Assembly: GCA_963715485.1 (NCBI GenBank)
Contig: OY970244.1
Location: 744,001 to 808,000, forward strand
Direction: 5' to 3'
Source of the DNA: SG8-30 sp963715485
GTDB taxonomy: Bacteria > Pseudomonadota > Gammaproteobacteria > Steroidobacterales > Steroidobacteraceae
Length of the DNA: 64,000 nt
The translations under genes and the position numbers were made by a program. Of this stretch, positions 1 to 8,668 are shown one piece after another (position 1 is the stretch's first letter; each line of letters begins with the position of its first letter). The notes under the pieces are model-generated. The model searched no databases. It saw only the letters and a list, made by a program, of their open reading frames with translations, and was not told the origin of the DNA.

Positions 1-194
1 CAGTGCCGGAACCGGCCTCGATGTGACATTGTTCCGCGATCTGTCGCCGCACGGCGACGGGCGTCACTTGGACGAACCGGCCGGAACCCCCAAAGTCCTT
101 CGCACGCCCGTCGCGCTTCTGCGGCGGCGTGGTGGACGGGGAGCTCGCTTAGACCACGCAGGACGCCATGGCGGCGTCTGCGAAGGAGGCGACC

Positions 195-2522
195 ATGGCC
201 ATCCGATCCGTCCTCGTCCGCGTCGCTGCGACCGTGCTGTGCAGCGTTCCAGCGTGGTTGTGGGCCCCTGGCTCGTACGCGTTCAATCCCTACCTGGATT
301 CGTTCCAGGCCACCTACTCCAGCTCGACGACCGGCAATGCCGGCTGCGTGGTCTGCCATGGAACGAATGCGTCGGGAACACGGGACACCGGGACCTTCAA
401 CGTTTACGGCGCCGCGCTGCTCGGACAGGGCGGGGATATCGTGGCTCGCCTCGCCGCTGTTGAAGGCTTCGACTCCGATGGAGAGGGGCACACGAACCTG
501 CAGGAAATCACGGCAGGTGCGCAGCCAGGATGGTGCGTGGCCGGCGCTGCCGGCTGCGACAACGGCGGATTTACGCTGCCGACCGGCGTTTCACCGCTGG
601 ATCCAGCGGCCAGCAACCAGCCGCCAACGGCGGATCCGGGCGGGCCTTACAGCGCTACTTCCGGCGTCGCGGTAACCCTGGACGGTTCGGGCTCCAGCGA
701 TCCGGACGGATCGATCGCCTCCTACGACTGGGACTTCGGCGACGGCTCGAGCGGCAGCGGCGTGTCACCGAGCGTCACCTATGCCAGCGCCGGAAGCTAC
801 ACAGTGTCGCTGACCGTGACCGACGACGGAGGCGCGGCCAGTGCAGCCGCGACGACGTCGGTCACGGTGAGCGTGGGCCTGCAACCGCCGGTCGCGGACG
901 CGGGCGGCCCGTACAGCGGGACGGTCGCCACTGCGATCGATTTCGACGGCACGGGCTCCGCTGATCCGGACGGATCGATCGTCTCCTACGACTGGAACTT
1001 CGGTGACGGCTCGAACGGCAGCGGCCCGACGCCTTCGCACGCGTACGGCTCGGGTGGCGTATTCACGGTCACCCTGACGGTCACGGACAGTGACAACCTG
1101 CAGGACACTGCGACGGCGAACGTCAACGTCGCGGACGCTTCCGGGACGCAGCCGCCGGTGGCAGACGCCGGCGGCCCGTACAGCGGCAAGACCGGCACTG
1201 CCATCCCGTTCGACGGCAGTGGCTCCACTGATCCCGACGGCAGCATCGCGAACTACGACTGGGACTTCGGAGACGGCAACGGCACCAGCGGTGCGAGCCC
1301 GGTGCATACCTACGCCGCGGCCGGGAACTACACCGTGACCCTGACCGTCACCGACGACACCGGTCGCAGCGATTCGGCAAGCACCTCCGCGCAGGTCAGC
1401 GACCCGGTCAACCAGGTACCAACGGCTGATCCGGGCGGGCCGTACAGCGCGGAACCGGGCGAGACCGTCAATTTCGACGGCACCGGGTCCGTCGATCCCG
1501 ATGGCAGCGTCGCGGGCTATGCCTGGAACTTTGGCGACGGCGCGGTGGGAAGCGGTCCGAGCCCGAGCCACGCCTATGCGGCGGCGGGCGACTACCTGGT
1601 GACCCTGGTGGTGACCGACGATGGCAGCGCGGACAGCGCGACGGCATCGACGCAGGTCACGGTGCGATCGGTGGGCGGTGGCGAGGCGCTCTACATGACC
1701 CATTGCGCCGACTGCCACGGCGACCCGTGGGACGGGCCGGCCGTGGACGCCAGCCTGCCCGGCATGAAGCGCGTCGCCGGCGCGCGCAGCTGCACGATCG
1801 AGGGCGCGATCTTCGGCACCAGCGTGTTCCCGGGCGGCGTGGCCGACATGGTCGCCTTCGGCAACCAGTCCTTGTCGACGGGCGAGATCGAGGCGATCGC
1901 GGGTTACCTGAATGCCCGGGATGCGACCGGCGAGCAGCGCTACGTCGCTGCCTGCGCAGGTTGCCATGGCAACGATGGCCGCGGCGGGCGAGTGGACGAG
2001 GACGTGCGTGGCGAGGATGCCGGTGACATCCGCGAGGCGATACGCGAAGAGCGGACGATGACCTTCCTGTCCTGCCTGCCATCTTCCGACGTCGATGGCT
2101 TCAGCGAATTCCTTACCGGCACAGGGGAGTCCGGCGGCGGCACGGCCTGCGACGACGACGATGACGACCGCTGTGACGACAAGAAGAAGGAAAAGCGCCA
2201 CAAGTGCAAGCGTGACGACGACTGCGATGGCGATGGCCGCCGCGACGATGACGACGATGACGACGATAATGACGGCATGCCCGACGACTACGAGGACTCG
2301 AAGGGCTTCAATCGCTACGACAAGGACGACGCCAGCGAGGACGCGGATCGCGATGGCAAGACCAACCTGGCCGAGTACAAGGCCGGCACGGACCCGTTGG
2401 ACGCGGCATCGAAGCCGTCCGCATTCGGTGGCGGCGGCAGCACCGGCCCGCTGTCGTTGCTCGGATTGACCTTCCTGTGGCTGGCCGGTCGACGCCGCCG
2501 GGTTGCGTTCCCGGCTGGCTGA
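195..2522 (+). CDS. Secreted multi-PKD, c-type cytochrome protein with GlyGly-CTERM tail
   Basis: A 775-residue exported protein. I chose the ATG at 195 because AAGGAGG lies 5-6 bases upstream; an in-frame ATG at 168 lacks such a site. A signal peptide is followed by a haem-binding CVVCH motif at residue 51. Four PKD domains follow, each opening with a GGPYS motif and carrying a WDFGDG- or WNFGDG-type core. A cytochrome c-like part then has CADCH near residue 504 and CAGCH near 587. Next come a very Asp-rich stretch resembling calcium-binding type 3 repeats and a C-terminal GGGGS, hydrophobic stretch, RRRR tail. That tail is the GlyGly-CTERM signal layout known to be processed by rhombosortase. 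Function is inferred: a surface-attached or released electron-transfer or binding protein. No partner oxidase adjoins it. Confidence 0.85.
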   Translation: MAIRSVLVRVAATVLCSVPAWLWAPGSYAFNPYLDSFQATYSSSTTGNAGCVVCHGTNASGTRDTGTFNVYGAALLGQGGDIVARLAAVEGFDSDGEGHTNLQEITAGAQPGWCVAGAAGCDNGGFTLPTGVSPLDPAASNQPPTADPGGPYSATSGVAVTLDGSGSSDPDGSIASYDWDFGDGSSGSGVSPSVTYASAGSYTVSLTVTDDGGAASAAATTSVTVSVGLQPPVADAGGPYSGTVATAIDFDGTGSADPDGSIVSYDWNFGDGSNGSGPTPSHAYGSGGVFTVTLTVTDSDNLQDTATANVNVADASGTQPPVADAGGPYSGKTGTAIPFDGSGSTDPDGSIANYDWDFGDGNGTSGASPVHTYAAAGNYTVTLTVTDDTGRSDSASTSAQVSDPVNQVPTADPGGPYSAEPGETVNFDGTGSVDPDGSVAGYAWNFGDGAVGSGPSPSHAYAAAGDYLVTLVVTDDGSADSATASTQVTVRSVGGGEALYMTHCADCHGDPWDGPAVDASLPGMKRVAGARSCTIEGAIFGTSVFPGGVADMVAFGNQSLSTGEIEAIAGYLNARDATGEQRYVAACAGCHGNDGRGGRVDEDVRGEDAGDIREAIREERTMTFLSCLPSSDVDGFSEFLTGTGESGGGTACDDDDDDRCDDKKKEKRHKCKRDDDCDGDGRRDDDDDDDDNDGMPDDYEDSKGFNRYDKDDASEDADRDGKTNLAEYKAGTDPLDAASKPSAFGGGGSTGPLSLLGLTFLWLAGRRRRVAFPAG

Positions 2523-2550
2523 AGCGGAGCCGGCGATCGAGCCACTGCGG

Positions 2551-2574
2551 GGCCCGGCGCGTGAGCGCCGGGCC
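2551..2574. terminator. Hairpin downstream of the PKD/cytochrome gene
   Basis: GGCCCGGCGC, loop GTGA, GCGCCGGGCC: a perfect 10-bp stem 29 bases after the stop codon, followed by a short CTCTT run. It is probably the transcription terminator of the upstream gene. Confidence 0.6.
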
Positions 2575-2750
2575 TCTTGCTGGCGCCCCGGCGCGGCCAG
2601 GGGGTGGCAAGCGCGGATTGCAGGGGCTCCACCTACGTGAAACGCTCAACTCCTTCCGAAGGACACGACCCGGCCCGGGAGGCATGCCCGGCCTCAGGCA
2701 GGAGTTCTCCCGGGTGCGGGTACCGGCCGCAACTTCGCGGGGGAAAGACC

Positions 2751-4344
2751 GTGCGAAACAGCTACTTGCCGACGACTGTCGCCGTCCTGGTGGCGTGCCT
2801 GCTGCCACTGTCCGCCGCAGCAGGGCCACCGGTCTATTCGATCACGGTCTCGGTCGAGCCCACCAACGGCGGGACGGTCACGCTCGATCCCGTGAAGGAG
2901 GGCTACCAGAAGAACAACGTCGTCACGCTGAGTGCGAAGCCGGCCACCGACTCTTGCTTCACCGGCTGGAGCGGCGACCTCAGCGGCACAGAGAACCCGA
3001 TCACGCTGCGGGTCGGCGGGAACGAAGTTGTCACGGCGCATTTCGCGACCGGCACGGCCTGCGGCGGAGGCGGAGGCGGAGGCGGGGGAGGCGAGGACCC
3101 GCTGCCTCCGCCCCCACCAGCCGGGATACTCCCCGACCAGGGCATGATCGTCGGCTACTTCGCGCAATGGACGATCTACCGGCGCGGCTACCTCGTGAAG
3201 CACGTCGTGGACAGCGGCGCCGCAGAACGCCTGAACGTCATCAACTACGCGTTCGCCGCGCCCGACGAGAACGGACTCTGCGCCAGCCTCGACACGTTCG
3301 CGGACTGGGGCAAGCGTTTCGACGCGAGCGAGAGCGTGGACGGCGTGGCCGACACGGTCTCGCAACCGCTGAAGGGTAACTTCAACCAGCTATTGAGGCT
3401 GAAGAAGCTGTACCCGAGCCTGCGGGTGCTAATTTCGCTCGGCGGCTGGACGGAGTCGCACCGGTTCTCTGCAGTCGCGAGCAAGGAGGATAGCCGCCAG
3501 AAGTTCGTCAGCAGCTGCATCGACATGTTCATCAAGGGCCAGTTCGCCGACGGCATCGTCCAGCCGGGGATCTTCGACGGCATCGACGTGGACTGGGAGT
3601 ATCCGGGCAGCTGCGGACTGACCTGCGGTTACCTGGACGCCGACCCGGAGAACTTCACGGCCCTGCTCGCGGAGTTCCGCAGGCAGCTCGATGATCAGGA
3701 AGTGCTCGATGGATCGCGACTACCTGCTGACCATCGCCGCGCCGGCGGGCCAGGAACACTACAAGCCGATCGACATTGATGCCATCGAGCCCGACCTCGA
3801 CTGGATCAACGTCATGTCCTATGACTTCCACGGCGGATGGGAGTCCCGCGGGCCGACGAATCATGCCTCTGCCCTTCACCCGGCCTGCGCGGGCAACGCT
3901 GACTGGGCCGACAAGGCGATCCAGGCCTACCTGGATGGAGGCGTCCCGCCGGGCAAGCTCCTTCTCGGCATGCCGTTTTACGGCCGCGGCTGGCGCGGCG
4001 TGGCGCCGGTGAACGACGGCCTGTGCCAGCCCGCCGGCGGCGTGCCGCGCGGCACCTACGAGAAGGGCGTGGACGACTACGAGGTGCTGGCGGCGCAGGG
4101 CGACCCGGATTTCTGGCACGAAGCCACGGGCACGCACTGGACCTTCGACGGCAACGAGTTCTGGAGCTACGACGATCCAACCTCGGCAGGATGGAAGGCG
4201 GACTACGCCAACTGCAGGAGCCTGCGCGGCGTGATGTTCTGGGAATTGTCCGGCGACGATCCGGTCGGCACCCTGCTCAAGGCGCTCGCTGATCAGCTGC
4301 GTGAGGATGGGTCAGGTTGTCACGAGGTTTGGCCTTCGCCGTAG
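2751..4344 (+). CDS. Secreted GH18 chitinase with N-terminal InlB-like repeat (one frameshift)
   Basis: Predicted to hydrolyse chitin outside the cell. The GTG at 2751 follows GGGGGAAAG and begins a signal peptide (LLPLSAAAG). Residues about 25-100 resemble the divergent InlB/bacterial repeat fold (PTNGGTVTLDP, CFTGWSGDLSG). A poly-Gly and Pro linker leads to a glycoside hydrolase 18 barrel containing the catalytic DGIDVDWEYPG motif (DxxDxDxE) and later MSYDFHGGW, MPFYGRGW and MFWELSGDD. The frame breaks at about 3711-3716: the first frame ends in unrelated residues, while the next resumes at RDYLLTIAAPAG, exactly where GH18 continues. Removing one base gives about 530 residues. The neighbouring HIT gene is convergent. 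Sequencing error is more likely than pseudogenisation because both halves keep every conserved motif. Confidence 0.85.
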
Positions 4345-4418
4345 CGCGGCGCCACCTGCGAACGGCCCATTTGGCTTCGACGACCGGGGTCTGCGGGGTG
4401 CTGGTCCACCCCGATGGC

Positions 4419-4802
4419 TCACTCTTTCCAGTACGCCGCGCGGTGCGGGAACACCCAGCGCACGCCGCCGCGCGGGTCCTCGGTGTCGCCGTCGTAGCGC
4501 GGGATGAGGTGCAGGTGCAGGTGGCGCACGGTCTGGCCGGCGGCCGGGCCGTCGTTGATGCCGACGTTGTAGCCGGCGGGCGAGCGCTCCGCGTCGAGGT
4601 GCTTCTTCATCTCGCCGAGCAGGGCGATGACCGCCAGCTGCTCCTCGAGCGTGGTGTCGAACCATGAGGCGACGTGACGCCTCGGGATGATCAGCGTGTG
4701 GCCGGGGGACACCGGGAAGCCATCCGGTGTCGCAATGGCCAGTTCATTGCTGGCCAGGATGCGGTCCTCGGCCAGCGTGCAGAAAGGGCATGGCGTACTC
4801 AT
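4419..4802 (-). CDS. HIT family nucleotide-binding hydrolase
   Basis: A 127-residue histidine triad protein. HIT proteins hydrolyse or transfer nucleotides, acting on the alpha-phosphate of dinucleoside polyphosphates or nucleoside phosphoramidates. The N-terminal CPFCTL has the Cys pair often seen in this branch. The triad RHLHLHLIPR lies near residue 95 and GYNVGINDGPAAGQ precedes it, as in FHIT/HINT-like proteins. The start at 4802 gives the usual length and opens directly with MSTPCPFC. It is a single gene, convergent with the chitinase. The substrate cannot be read from sequence. Confidence 0.88.
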   Translation of the reverse strand: MSTPCPFCTLAEDRILASNELAIATPDGFPVSPGHTLIIPRRHVASWFDTTLEEQLAVIALLGEMKKHLDAERSPAGYNVGINDGPAAGQTVRHLHLHLIPRYDGDTEDPRGGVRWVFPHRAAYWKE

Positions 4803-4936
4803 GGGGGCGCGAGGATACCCGTCTCGGCGCCGCAGCGCTATTCGGGGCGCACCGTACCGGGGAGGCCGCGGCGCTGCGGCCCCGCGACCGCGGTGTACAC
4901 TCCGCGCGTACCTGCAAGGGCACGGGGAGGGGAAAC

Positions 4937-5620
4937 GTGACCCATCAGAAGAAGCTGACCCGCCGCGCGGTGCTGGGTGCTGGCATGGCACTGCCATTCG
5001 GCGCGATGGCCGAGCCCGCCGCCGGCCAGGCTTGCGGCGTGACGCCGCGACAGACGACCGGACCGTTCTATCCGGTTTTCGACCAGGTCGACAAGGACGT
5101 GGACCTGACGAAGCTGACCGGCCACGGAATGCATGCCCGGGGCGAGGTGATTCGCGTCACGGGCCGGGTGCTCGACGAGGCCTGCGCGCCCGTCGAAGGC
5201 GCGTTCGTGGACCTGTGGCAGGCCAACGCGAACGGCCGCTATTCGCATCCGGCAGACCCTAACCCGGCGCCGCTGGACCCGAACTTCCAGGGCTGGGGCC
5301 AGGCGGTGACGGATGCCGAGGGGCGCTATGCATTCCGCACCATCAAGCCCGCCGCCTATCCGCTGCAGTTCATGGGGAGCGGCGAGGCCGACGAGAGTGC
5401 CGGCTATCGCACGCCGCACCTCCATTTCCGCGTGTCGAAGCGCGGCTTTAACGAGCTGTCGACGCAGATGTACTTCGCCGGCGAGGCGCTGAACGAGAAG
5501 GACGGTGTCCTTCGGCGCGTGCCCGAGGCGGAACGGCCGAGGGTCGTGATCGCGGCGGGCAAGGACGATGGGGACGATACCCCCGTGTACGGTTTCGACC
5601 TGGTCGTCGCGCGCGGCTGA
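4937..5620 (+). CDS. Tat-exported intradiol dioxygenase-like protein
   Basis: A 227-residue protein with an N-terminal twin-arginine signal (LTRRAVLGAGMALPFG). The fold is that of intradiol ring-cleavage dioxygenases: QTTGPFYP, a GRVLDEACAPVEGAFVDLWQ beta-sandwich strand, GRYSHP and PHLHFRV. These supply candidate Tyr and His ligands for the non-haem Fe(III). Classical catechol or protocatechuate enzymes are cytosolic; this belongs to the exported single-gene branch whose substrates are mostly unknown. The GTG at 4937 follows GGGGAGGGG, which decides the start. A Crp/Fnr regulator follows 28 bases downstream on the same strand and may be co-transcribed. No catechol-pathway genes are nearby, so a catabolic role is not supported. 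Confidence 0.82.
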   Translation: MTHQKKLTRRAVLGAGMALPFGAMAEPAAGQACGVTPRQTTGPFYPVFDQVDKDVDLTKLTGHGMHARGEVIRVTGRVLDEACAPVEGAFVDLWQANANGRYSHPADPNPAPLDPNFQGWGQAVTDAEGRYAFRTIKPAAYPLQFMGSGEADESAGYRTPHLHFRVSKRGFNELSTQMYFAGEALNEKDGVLRRVPEAERPRVVIAAGKDDGDDTPVYGFDLVVARG

Positions 5621-5648
5621 GCCGCCGCTGCGTGCGAGCGAGGGAACC

Positions 5649-6257
5649 GTGCCAGTCACCAGCCAGGAGCCCCAGCGGATCGAGGTGCCGTCCGGTACCG
5701 TGCTGTTCCGGCCGAACGATCCTTGCCCGGGATTCGTCGTGGTCGAGCGGGGCGCGATCAAGGTCTCGCTGACCGGCGCCTCGGGCCGCGAGATCGTGCT
5801 CTACCGCGTGGCGCCCGGCGACGTCTGCCTGCAGACTTTCGCCTACCTCGTGGAGGGGCGCCCCTACACGGCGCAAGGAGTGGCCGAGTCCGGCCTGACC
5901 GCGACGCTGATCCCGCCGCGGGACTTCGAGGCGCGCTTCCTCGGTGACGCTGCGTTCCGTCGCAGCGTTCTGGCTGCCATCGCGCGGCGGTTCGCCGACT
6001 TCGAGCACATGGTCGAGACCCTCGCTTTCACGGCGCTGGAGTCCAGGGTTGCCGCGGCACTGTTGCGCCTTGCAGGTGACGGACCGGAGATCCGTGCGAC
6101 CCACGAGGCCATTGCCGTGGAGATCGGCTCCGCCCGCGAGGTGGTGAGCCGTCAGCTCGGCGCGCTGGCGAAGCAGGGCCTGGTCGAACTGTCGCGCGGC
6201 TGCGTGCGGATTCGTGACCGTGCCGCACTCGAGGCCGTGGCCCGTCGGGCTGGGTGA
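5649..6257 (+). CDS. Crp/Fnr-family transcriptional regulator
   Basis: A 202-residue regulator. The N-terminal cyclic-nucleotide-like beta barrel runs to about residue 110 (VPSGTVLFRPNDPCPGFVVV, SGREIVLYRV). A dimer helix and a C-terminal winged helix-turn-helix follow (THEAIAVEIGSAREVVSRQL). Only two cysteines are visible in the N-terminal half and the Fnr four-Cys iron-sulphur cluster is absent, so oxygen sensing through a cluster is unlikely. The GTG at 5649 follows GAGGGAACC. A DUF2892 membrane protein follows after 88 bases. Pairs of this kind are often linked to sulphur or redox stress genes, but the ligand here is unknown. The stop overlaps a small palindrome, GTGACT-T-AGTCAC. Confidence 0.85.
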   Translation: MPVTSQEPQRIEVPSGTVLFRPNDPCPGFVVVERGAIKVSLTGASGREIVLYRVAPGDVCLQTFAYLVEGRPYTAQGVAESGLTATLIPPRDFEARFLGDAAFRRSVLAAIARRFADFEHMVETLAFTALESRVAAALLRLAGDGPEIRATHEAIAVEIGSAREVVSRQLGALAKQGLVELSRGCVRIRDRAALEAVARRAG

Positions 6258-6345
6258 CTTAGTCACTGACGCAGGCCTGGCTGTTGTACCAGTATTCGCA
6301 ACAACGCCCCGCCATGACCGGGGCCGCACTGGAAGGAGACCTGAC

Positions 6346-6537
6346 ATGACGAAGAACGAAGGCACCGTGGACCGCGTAGTACGGGTCGTCGCCGGGCTGA
6401 TCATCCTGTCGCTGGCATTCATCGGGCCGAAGTCCGCGTGGGGCTACATCGGCCTGCTGCCGATCATCACCGGCCTGGTCGGCGTGTGCCCGGCCTACTC
6501 GCTGTTCGGCATCAGCACCTGCCCGGCGAGGAAGTAG
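6346..6537 (+). CDS. Small DUF2892 (YgaP-like) inner-membrane protein
   Basis: A 63-residue protein with the DUF2892 pattern: a short basic N terminus ending in TVDRVVRVVAGL, two hydrophobic helices (IILSLAFIGPKSAWGYIGLL and PIITGLVGVCPAYSLFGI), and C-terminal cysteines in VCPAYS and STCPARK. DUF2892 forms the membrane part of YgaP-type rhodaneses; here it is free-standing. GGAAGGAG sits 6-7 bases before the ATG. It probably belongs to a unit with the Crp/Fnr gene upstream and is followed by a perfect 28-bp palindrome. Confidence 0.88.
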   Translation: MTKNEGTVDRVVRVVAGLIILSLAFIGPKSAWGYIGLLPIITGLVGVCPAYSLFGISTCPARK

Positions 6538-6538
6538 C

Positions 6539-6566
6539 GCGCCGTCCGCCCCGGGGCGGACGGCGC
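6539..6566. terminator. Perfect 28-bp palindrome between DUF2892 and RDD genes
   Basis: GCGCCGTCCGCCCC followed directly by its exact complement. It begins 2 bases after the DUF2892 stop and ends 4 bases before the ribosome-binding site of the next gene. There is no T-run, so it may act as an RNA stabiliser, an attenuating hairpin or a protein-binding site as well as a terminator. Confidence 0.5.
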
Positions 6567-6580
6567 CAGAAGGAGTGACG

Positions 6581-7048
6581 GTGGAGCAGCAGGACCTGGA
6601 GTACGTCGGCTTCTGGCCGCGCGTCGGCGCGGCCCTGATCGACACGGTCCTGCTGTGCGCGATCCTCTACCCGGCGCTGACCTGGATCTACGGTGGCGAC
6701 TACTGGCTCGATCCTCGGCTGGTCAAGGGCCCGGTGGACTTCATCCTGTCCTGGGTGCTGCCGGCGATTGCCGTCGTGCTGTTCTGGACCTATCGCCAGG
6801 CGACACCGGGAAAGATGGCCATCTCCGCCAGGGTCGTCGATGCTGCCACGGGCGGCGCGCCGGGCACGCGGCAGCTGGTCATCCGTTACCTGGGTTACTA
6901 CGTCTCGTCGCTGCCGCTAGGCCTCGGCCTGCTCTGGGTCGCGTTCGATCCACGCAAGCAGGGATGGCACGACAAGCTCGCTGGCACGGTGGTGGTGCGA
7001 TCCCGGCACCGTGGGCCGGTACCGGTGCAGTTCGGGCCGTCGGGCTAG
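6581..7048 (+). CDS. RDD family membrane protein
   Basis: A 155-residue integral membrane protein with the RDD pattern: GFWPRVGAALIDTVLL at the N terminus, a middle hydrophobic segment (FILSWVLPAIAVVLFW), then TPGKMAISARVVDA and a C-terminal RKQGWHDKLAGTVVV. RDD proteins have three transmembrane helices and, in some cases, transport roles that are not settled. AAGGAG at 6570-6575 best fits the GTG at 6581; a GTG at 6575 overlaps that site. The gene lies just after the 28-bp palindrome. Confidence 0.85.
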   Translation: MEQQDLEYVGFWPRVGAALIDTVLLCAILYPALTWIYGGDYWLDPRLVKGPVDFILSWVLPAIAVVLFWTYRQATPGKMAISARVVDAATGGAPGTRQLVIRYLGYYVSSLPLGLGLLWVAFDPRKQGWHDKLAGTVVVRSRHRGPVPVQFGPSG

Positions 7049-7058
7049 GGGAGACGCA

Positions 7059-7488
7059 TCAGCCGGTCGCTTCCGGCCGTATTCCGGGGCCGGGAGGGAT
7101 GAGAGAGGACGGCACGCGCGCGGCCTCGAGGCAGTGCAGGAACGCCCGGCTGTCGCCGGCAACGGCCTTCCGGAAGGCGGCCGAGACCTCGTCGGCCGAC
7201 GGCCGGGTTCGAGGAGGGCCACGAGCCGGAAGCGGTTGAAGCCGGCCTCGTCCCGGTCGGCCAGCCCGTGGGTGGCAAGTGCTTTCACTGCCGGGCCACG
7301 CCGGGTGAGCGCGGCGCGCCGAAGACGTAGATCAAGAGCCGCTCGCCCACGACCAGCCGCGAGAAGCTGACCTTGCCGGGGCCGGCCTCACCCGCGCCCA
7401 GGATGATGTGCTGGAACACCTCGTCCGGGCAGCCGCAGCCGAGTTCACCGCGCACGAACCGCTCGATCTCTTCCCGATTCACCTGCAT
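7059..7488 (-). pseudogene. Small conserved protein (CGCPDEVF motif), multiply frameshifted
   Basis: The ATG at 7488 opens a frame with RFVRGELGCGCPDEVFQHI that runs as far as IYVFGAPRSPGVARQ and then stops at 7285. The coding signal continues in other frames: KALATHGLADRDEAGFNRFRL near 7280-7220, then ADEVSAAFRKAVAGDSRAFL ending in a stop at 7059-7061. The three pieces read as one protein of about 140 residues with a CxC motif near the N terminus. At least two indels are needed, and I could not place them to the base. Function is unknown. It may be intact in the real genome if the indels are sequencing errors. Confidence 0.5.
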
Positions 7489-7671
7489 CCACAGATCCTT
7501 TTCCCGGGACGGACGTTCAGGCTAGCGGTGCCAGGAGATCAATCAATACGGGCATCCATCCGGGGCCTGTCGCCGAACGAAGACAGGCCCCGGTGGTCGA
7601 ATTGCTCGGGTAACCTTATTGTCCCCGGGACGCGCCGGGTACTGGCGCTGAAGAATCGCAGGAGATTCAAC

Positions 7672-8538
7672 TTGAAGAACAGGACATTCGTATCGCCGCT
7701 GGCGCTGCTGCCGGCAGGTGCTGCGGCACTCTGGCTCGCCGGCTGCGGCGGGTCGCAGGACACGACGGCCAAGGTGGCCGAAGCCGAGCAACGCGCCGCC
7801 GAGGCGGAGGTTGCGGCCCAGCAGGCCCAGGAAGAACTGGCTGCCGCCAAGCAGGCGCAGGTCGAGGCGGAACTGGCGGCGCGACAGGAGGAACTCGCCG
7901 CACGCGAGGCCGAACTCGCCGCGAAGGAAGCGGCCGCGAAGAAGCCGGCGGCCAAGCCGGTCGCGAAGCCTGCGGCCGTCGCCAGCACGGCGCCGGCTGC
8001 CGCGCCGGAGCCGCCTCCGCCGCCGCAGCCCATCGTGGTGCCGGCGGGCACGAAGATTTCCGTCTCGTTGACGACGCCGGTGTCGAGCAAGACCAACCGT
8101 CGCGGTGACCGCATCGAGGGCACGGTGGTGTCCGACGTGATGATCGACGGCAAGGTCGCCATCCCGACCGGTGCAGCCGTGTCCGGAACGGTCACGGATC
8201 GTGTCTCGGGCAGCAAGGAGATCGGCGCGACACCGCTCATCGGCGTGTCCTTCGACACGCTGGCACCCGATGCGGACCGCGCGGTCGCGATTTCGTCCAG
8301 CTTCGTCCAGACCGGCAAGAGCGAGGGCGGCAAGGACACGGCGAAGATCGCGGGCGGCGGTGCGGCCGGCGCAGTCATCGGCCACCAGATCGACAAGGAC
8401 AAGGGTGCGGTCATCGGCGGCATCCTCGGTGCGGTGGCGGGTGGCGCGGCCGCGAAGAACACCGGCAACGAGGTGGAGATTCCGGCAGGCACCGTCATCA
8501 GCCTGACGCTCGGCAACGCGGTGGAGATGAAGCCTTAA
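7672..8538 (+). CDS. Coiled-coil, glycine-zipper lipoprotein
   Basis: A 288-residue envelope lipoprotein. The TTG start at 7672 is set by CAGGAG seven bases upstream and by the lipoprotein signal that follows immediately (LWLAGC lipobox, Cys about residue 24). An Ala/Glu/Lys heptad region from about 30 to 90 should form a coiled coil, followed by a Lys/Pro/Ala linker. A beta-rich part (PAGTKISVSLTTPVSSKTN) looks like the conserved domain seen before glycine zippers. The glycine zipper (GGGAAGAVIGHQI, GGILGAVAGGAAA) comes near the C terminus. Such proteins usually sit in the outer membrane or periplasm, and the exact role is unknown. It is followed by a strong terminator. Confidence 0.8.
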   Translation: MKNRTFVSPLALLPAGAAALWLAGCGGSQDTTAKVAEAEQRAAEAEVAAQQAQEELAAAKQAQVEAELAARQEELAAREAELAAKEAAAKKPAAKPVAKPAAVASTAPAAAPEPPPPPQPIVVPAGTKISVSLTTPVSSKTNRRGDRIEGTVVSDVMIDGKVAIPTGAAVSGTVTDRVSGSKEIGATPLIGVSFDTLAPDADRAVAISSSFVQTGKSEGGKDTAKIAGGGAAGAVIGHQIDKDKGAVIGGILGAVAGGAAAKNTGNEVEIPAGTVISLTLGNAVEMKP

Positions 8539-8560
8539 CCGGCAGCAGACGTTCGATCAG

Positions 8561-8593
8561 AAAGGGTCACGGCGTCATGTCGTGGCCCTTTTT
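8561..8593 (+). terminator. Rho-independent terminator after the glycine-zipper lipoprotein
   Basis: Stem AAGGGTCACG / CGTGGCCCTT (one G-U pair) with a nine-base loop, followed by TTTC. It lies 22 bases after the stop codon. Confidence 0.75.
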
Positions 8594-8624
8594 CTTTTCC
8601 GGCACGCAGGGCGTCGGACGCCGG

Positions 8625-8663
8625 GAAACCCCCGAAACCCCCGAAACCCCCGACCCGGCACCG
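8625..8663. repeat. GAAACCCCC repeat with GACCCGGCACC end (family B, copy 1)
   Basis: Three tandem GAAACCCCC units followed by GACCCGGCACCGG. The same unit recurs near 63401-63458 and, in a diverged form, at 28797-28911. It lies just downstream of the slyX stop codon. Confidence 0.65.
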
Positions 8664-8668
8664 GCAAT

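Noticed and set aside
168..194. Earlier ATG for the PKD/cytochrome protein
   Set aside because: AAGGAGG fits the ATG at 195, and the signal peptide begins naturally there.
2625..2750. c-di-GMP riboswitch before the chitinase
   Set aside because: Hairpins are present and a GGGTGCGGGTACC segment is suggestive, but the conserved GEMM core around the ligand site is not seen, so I did not annotate it.
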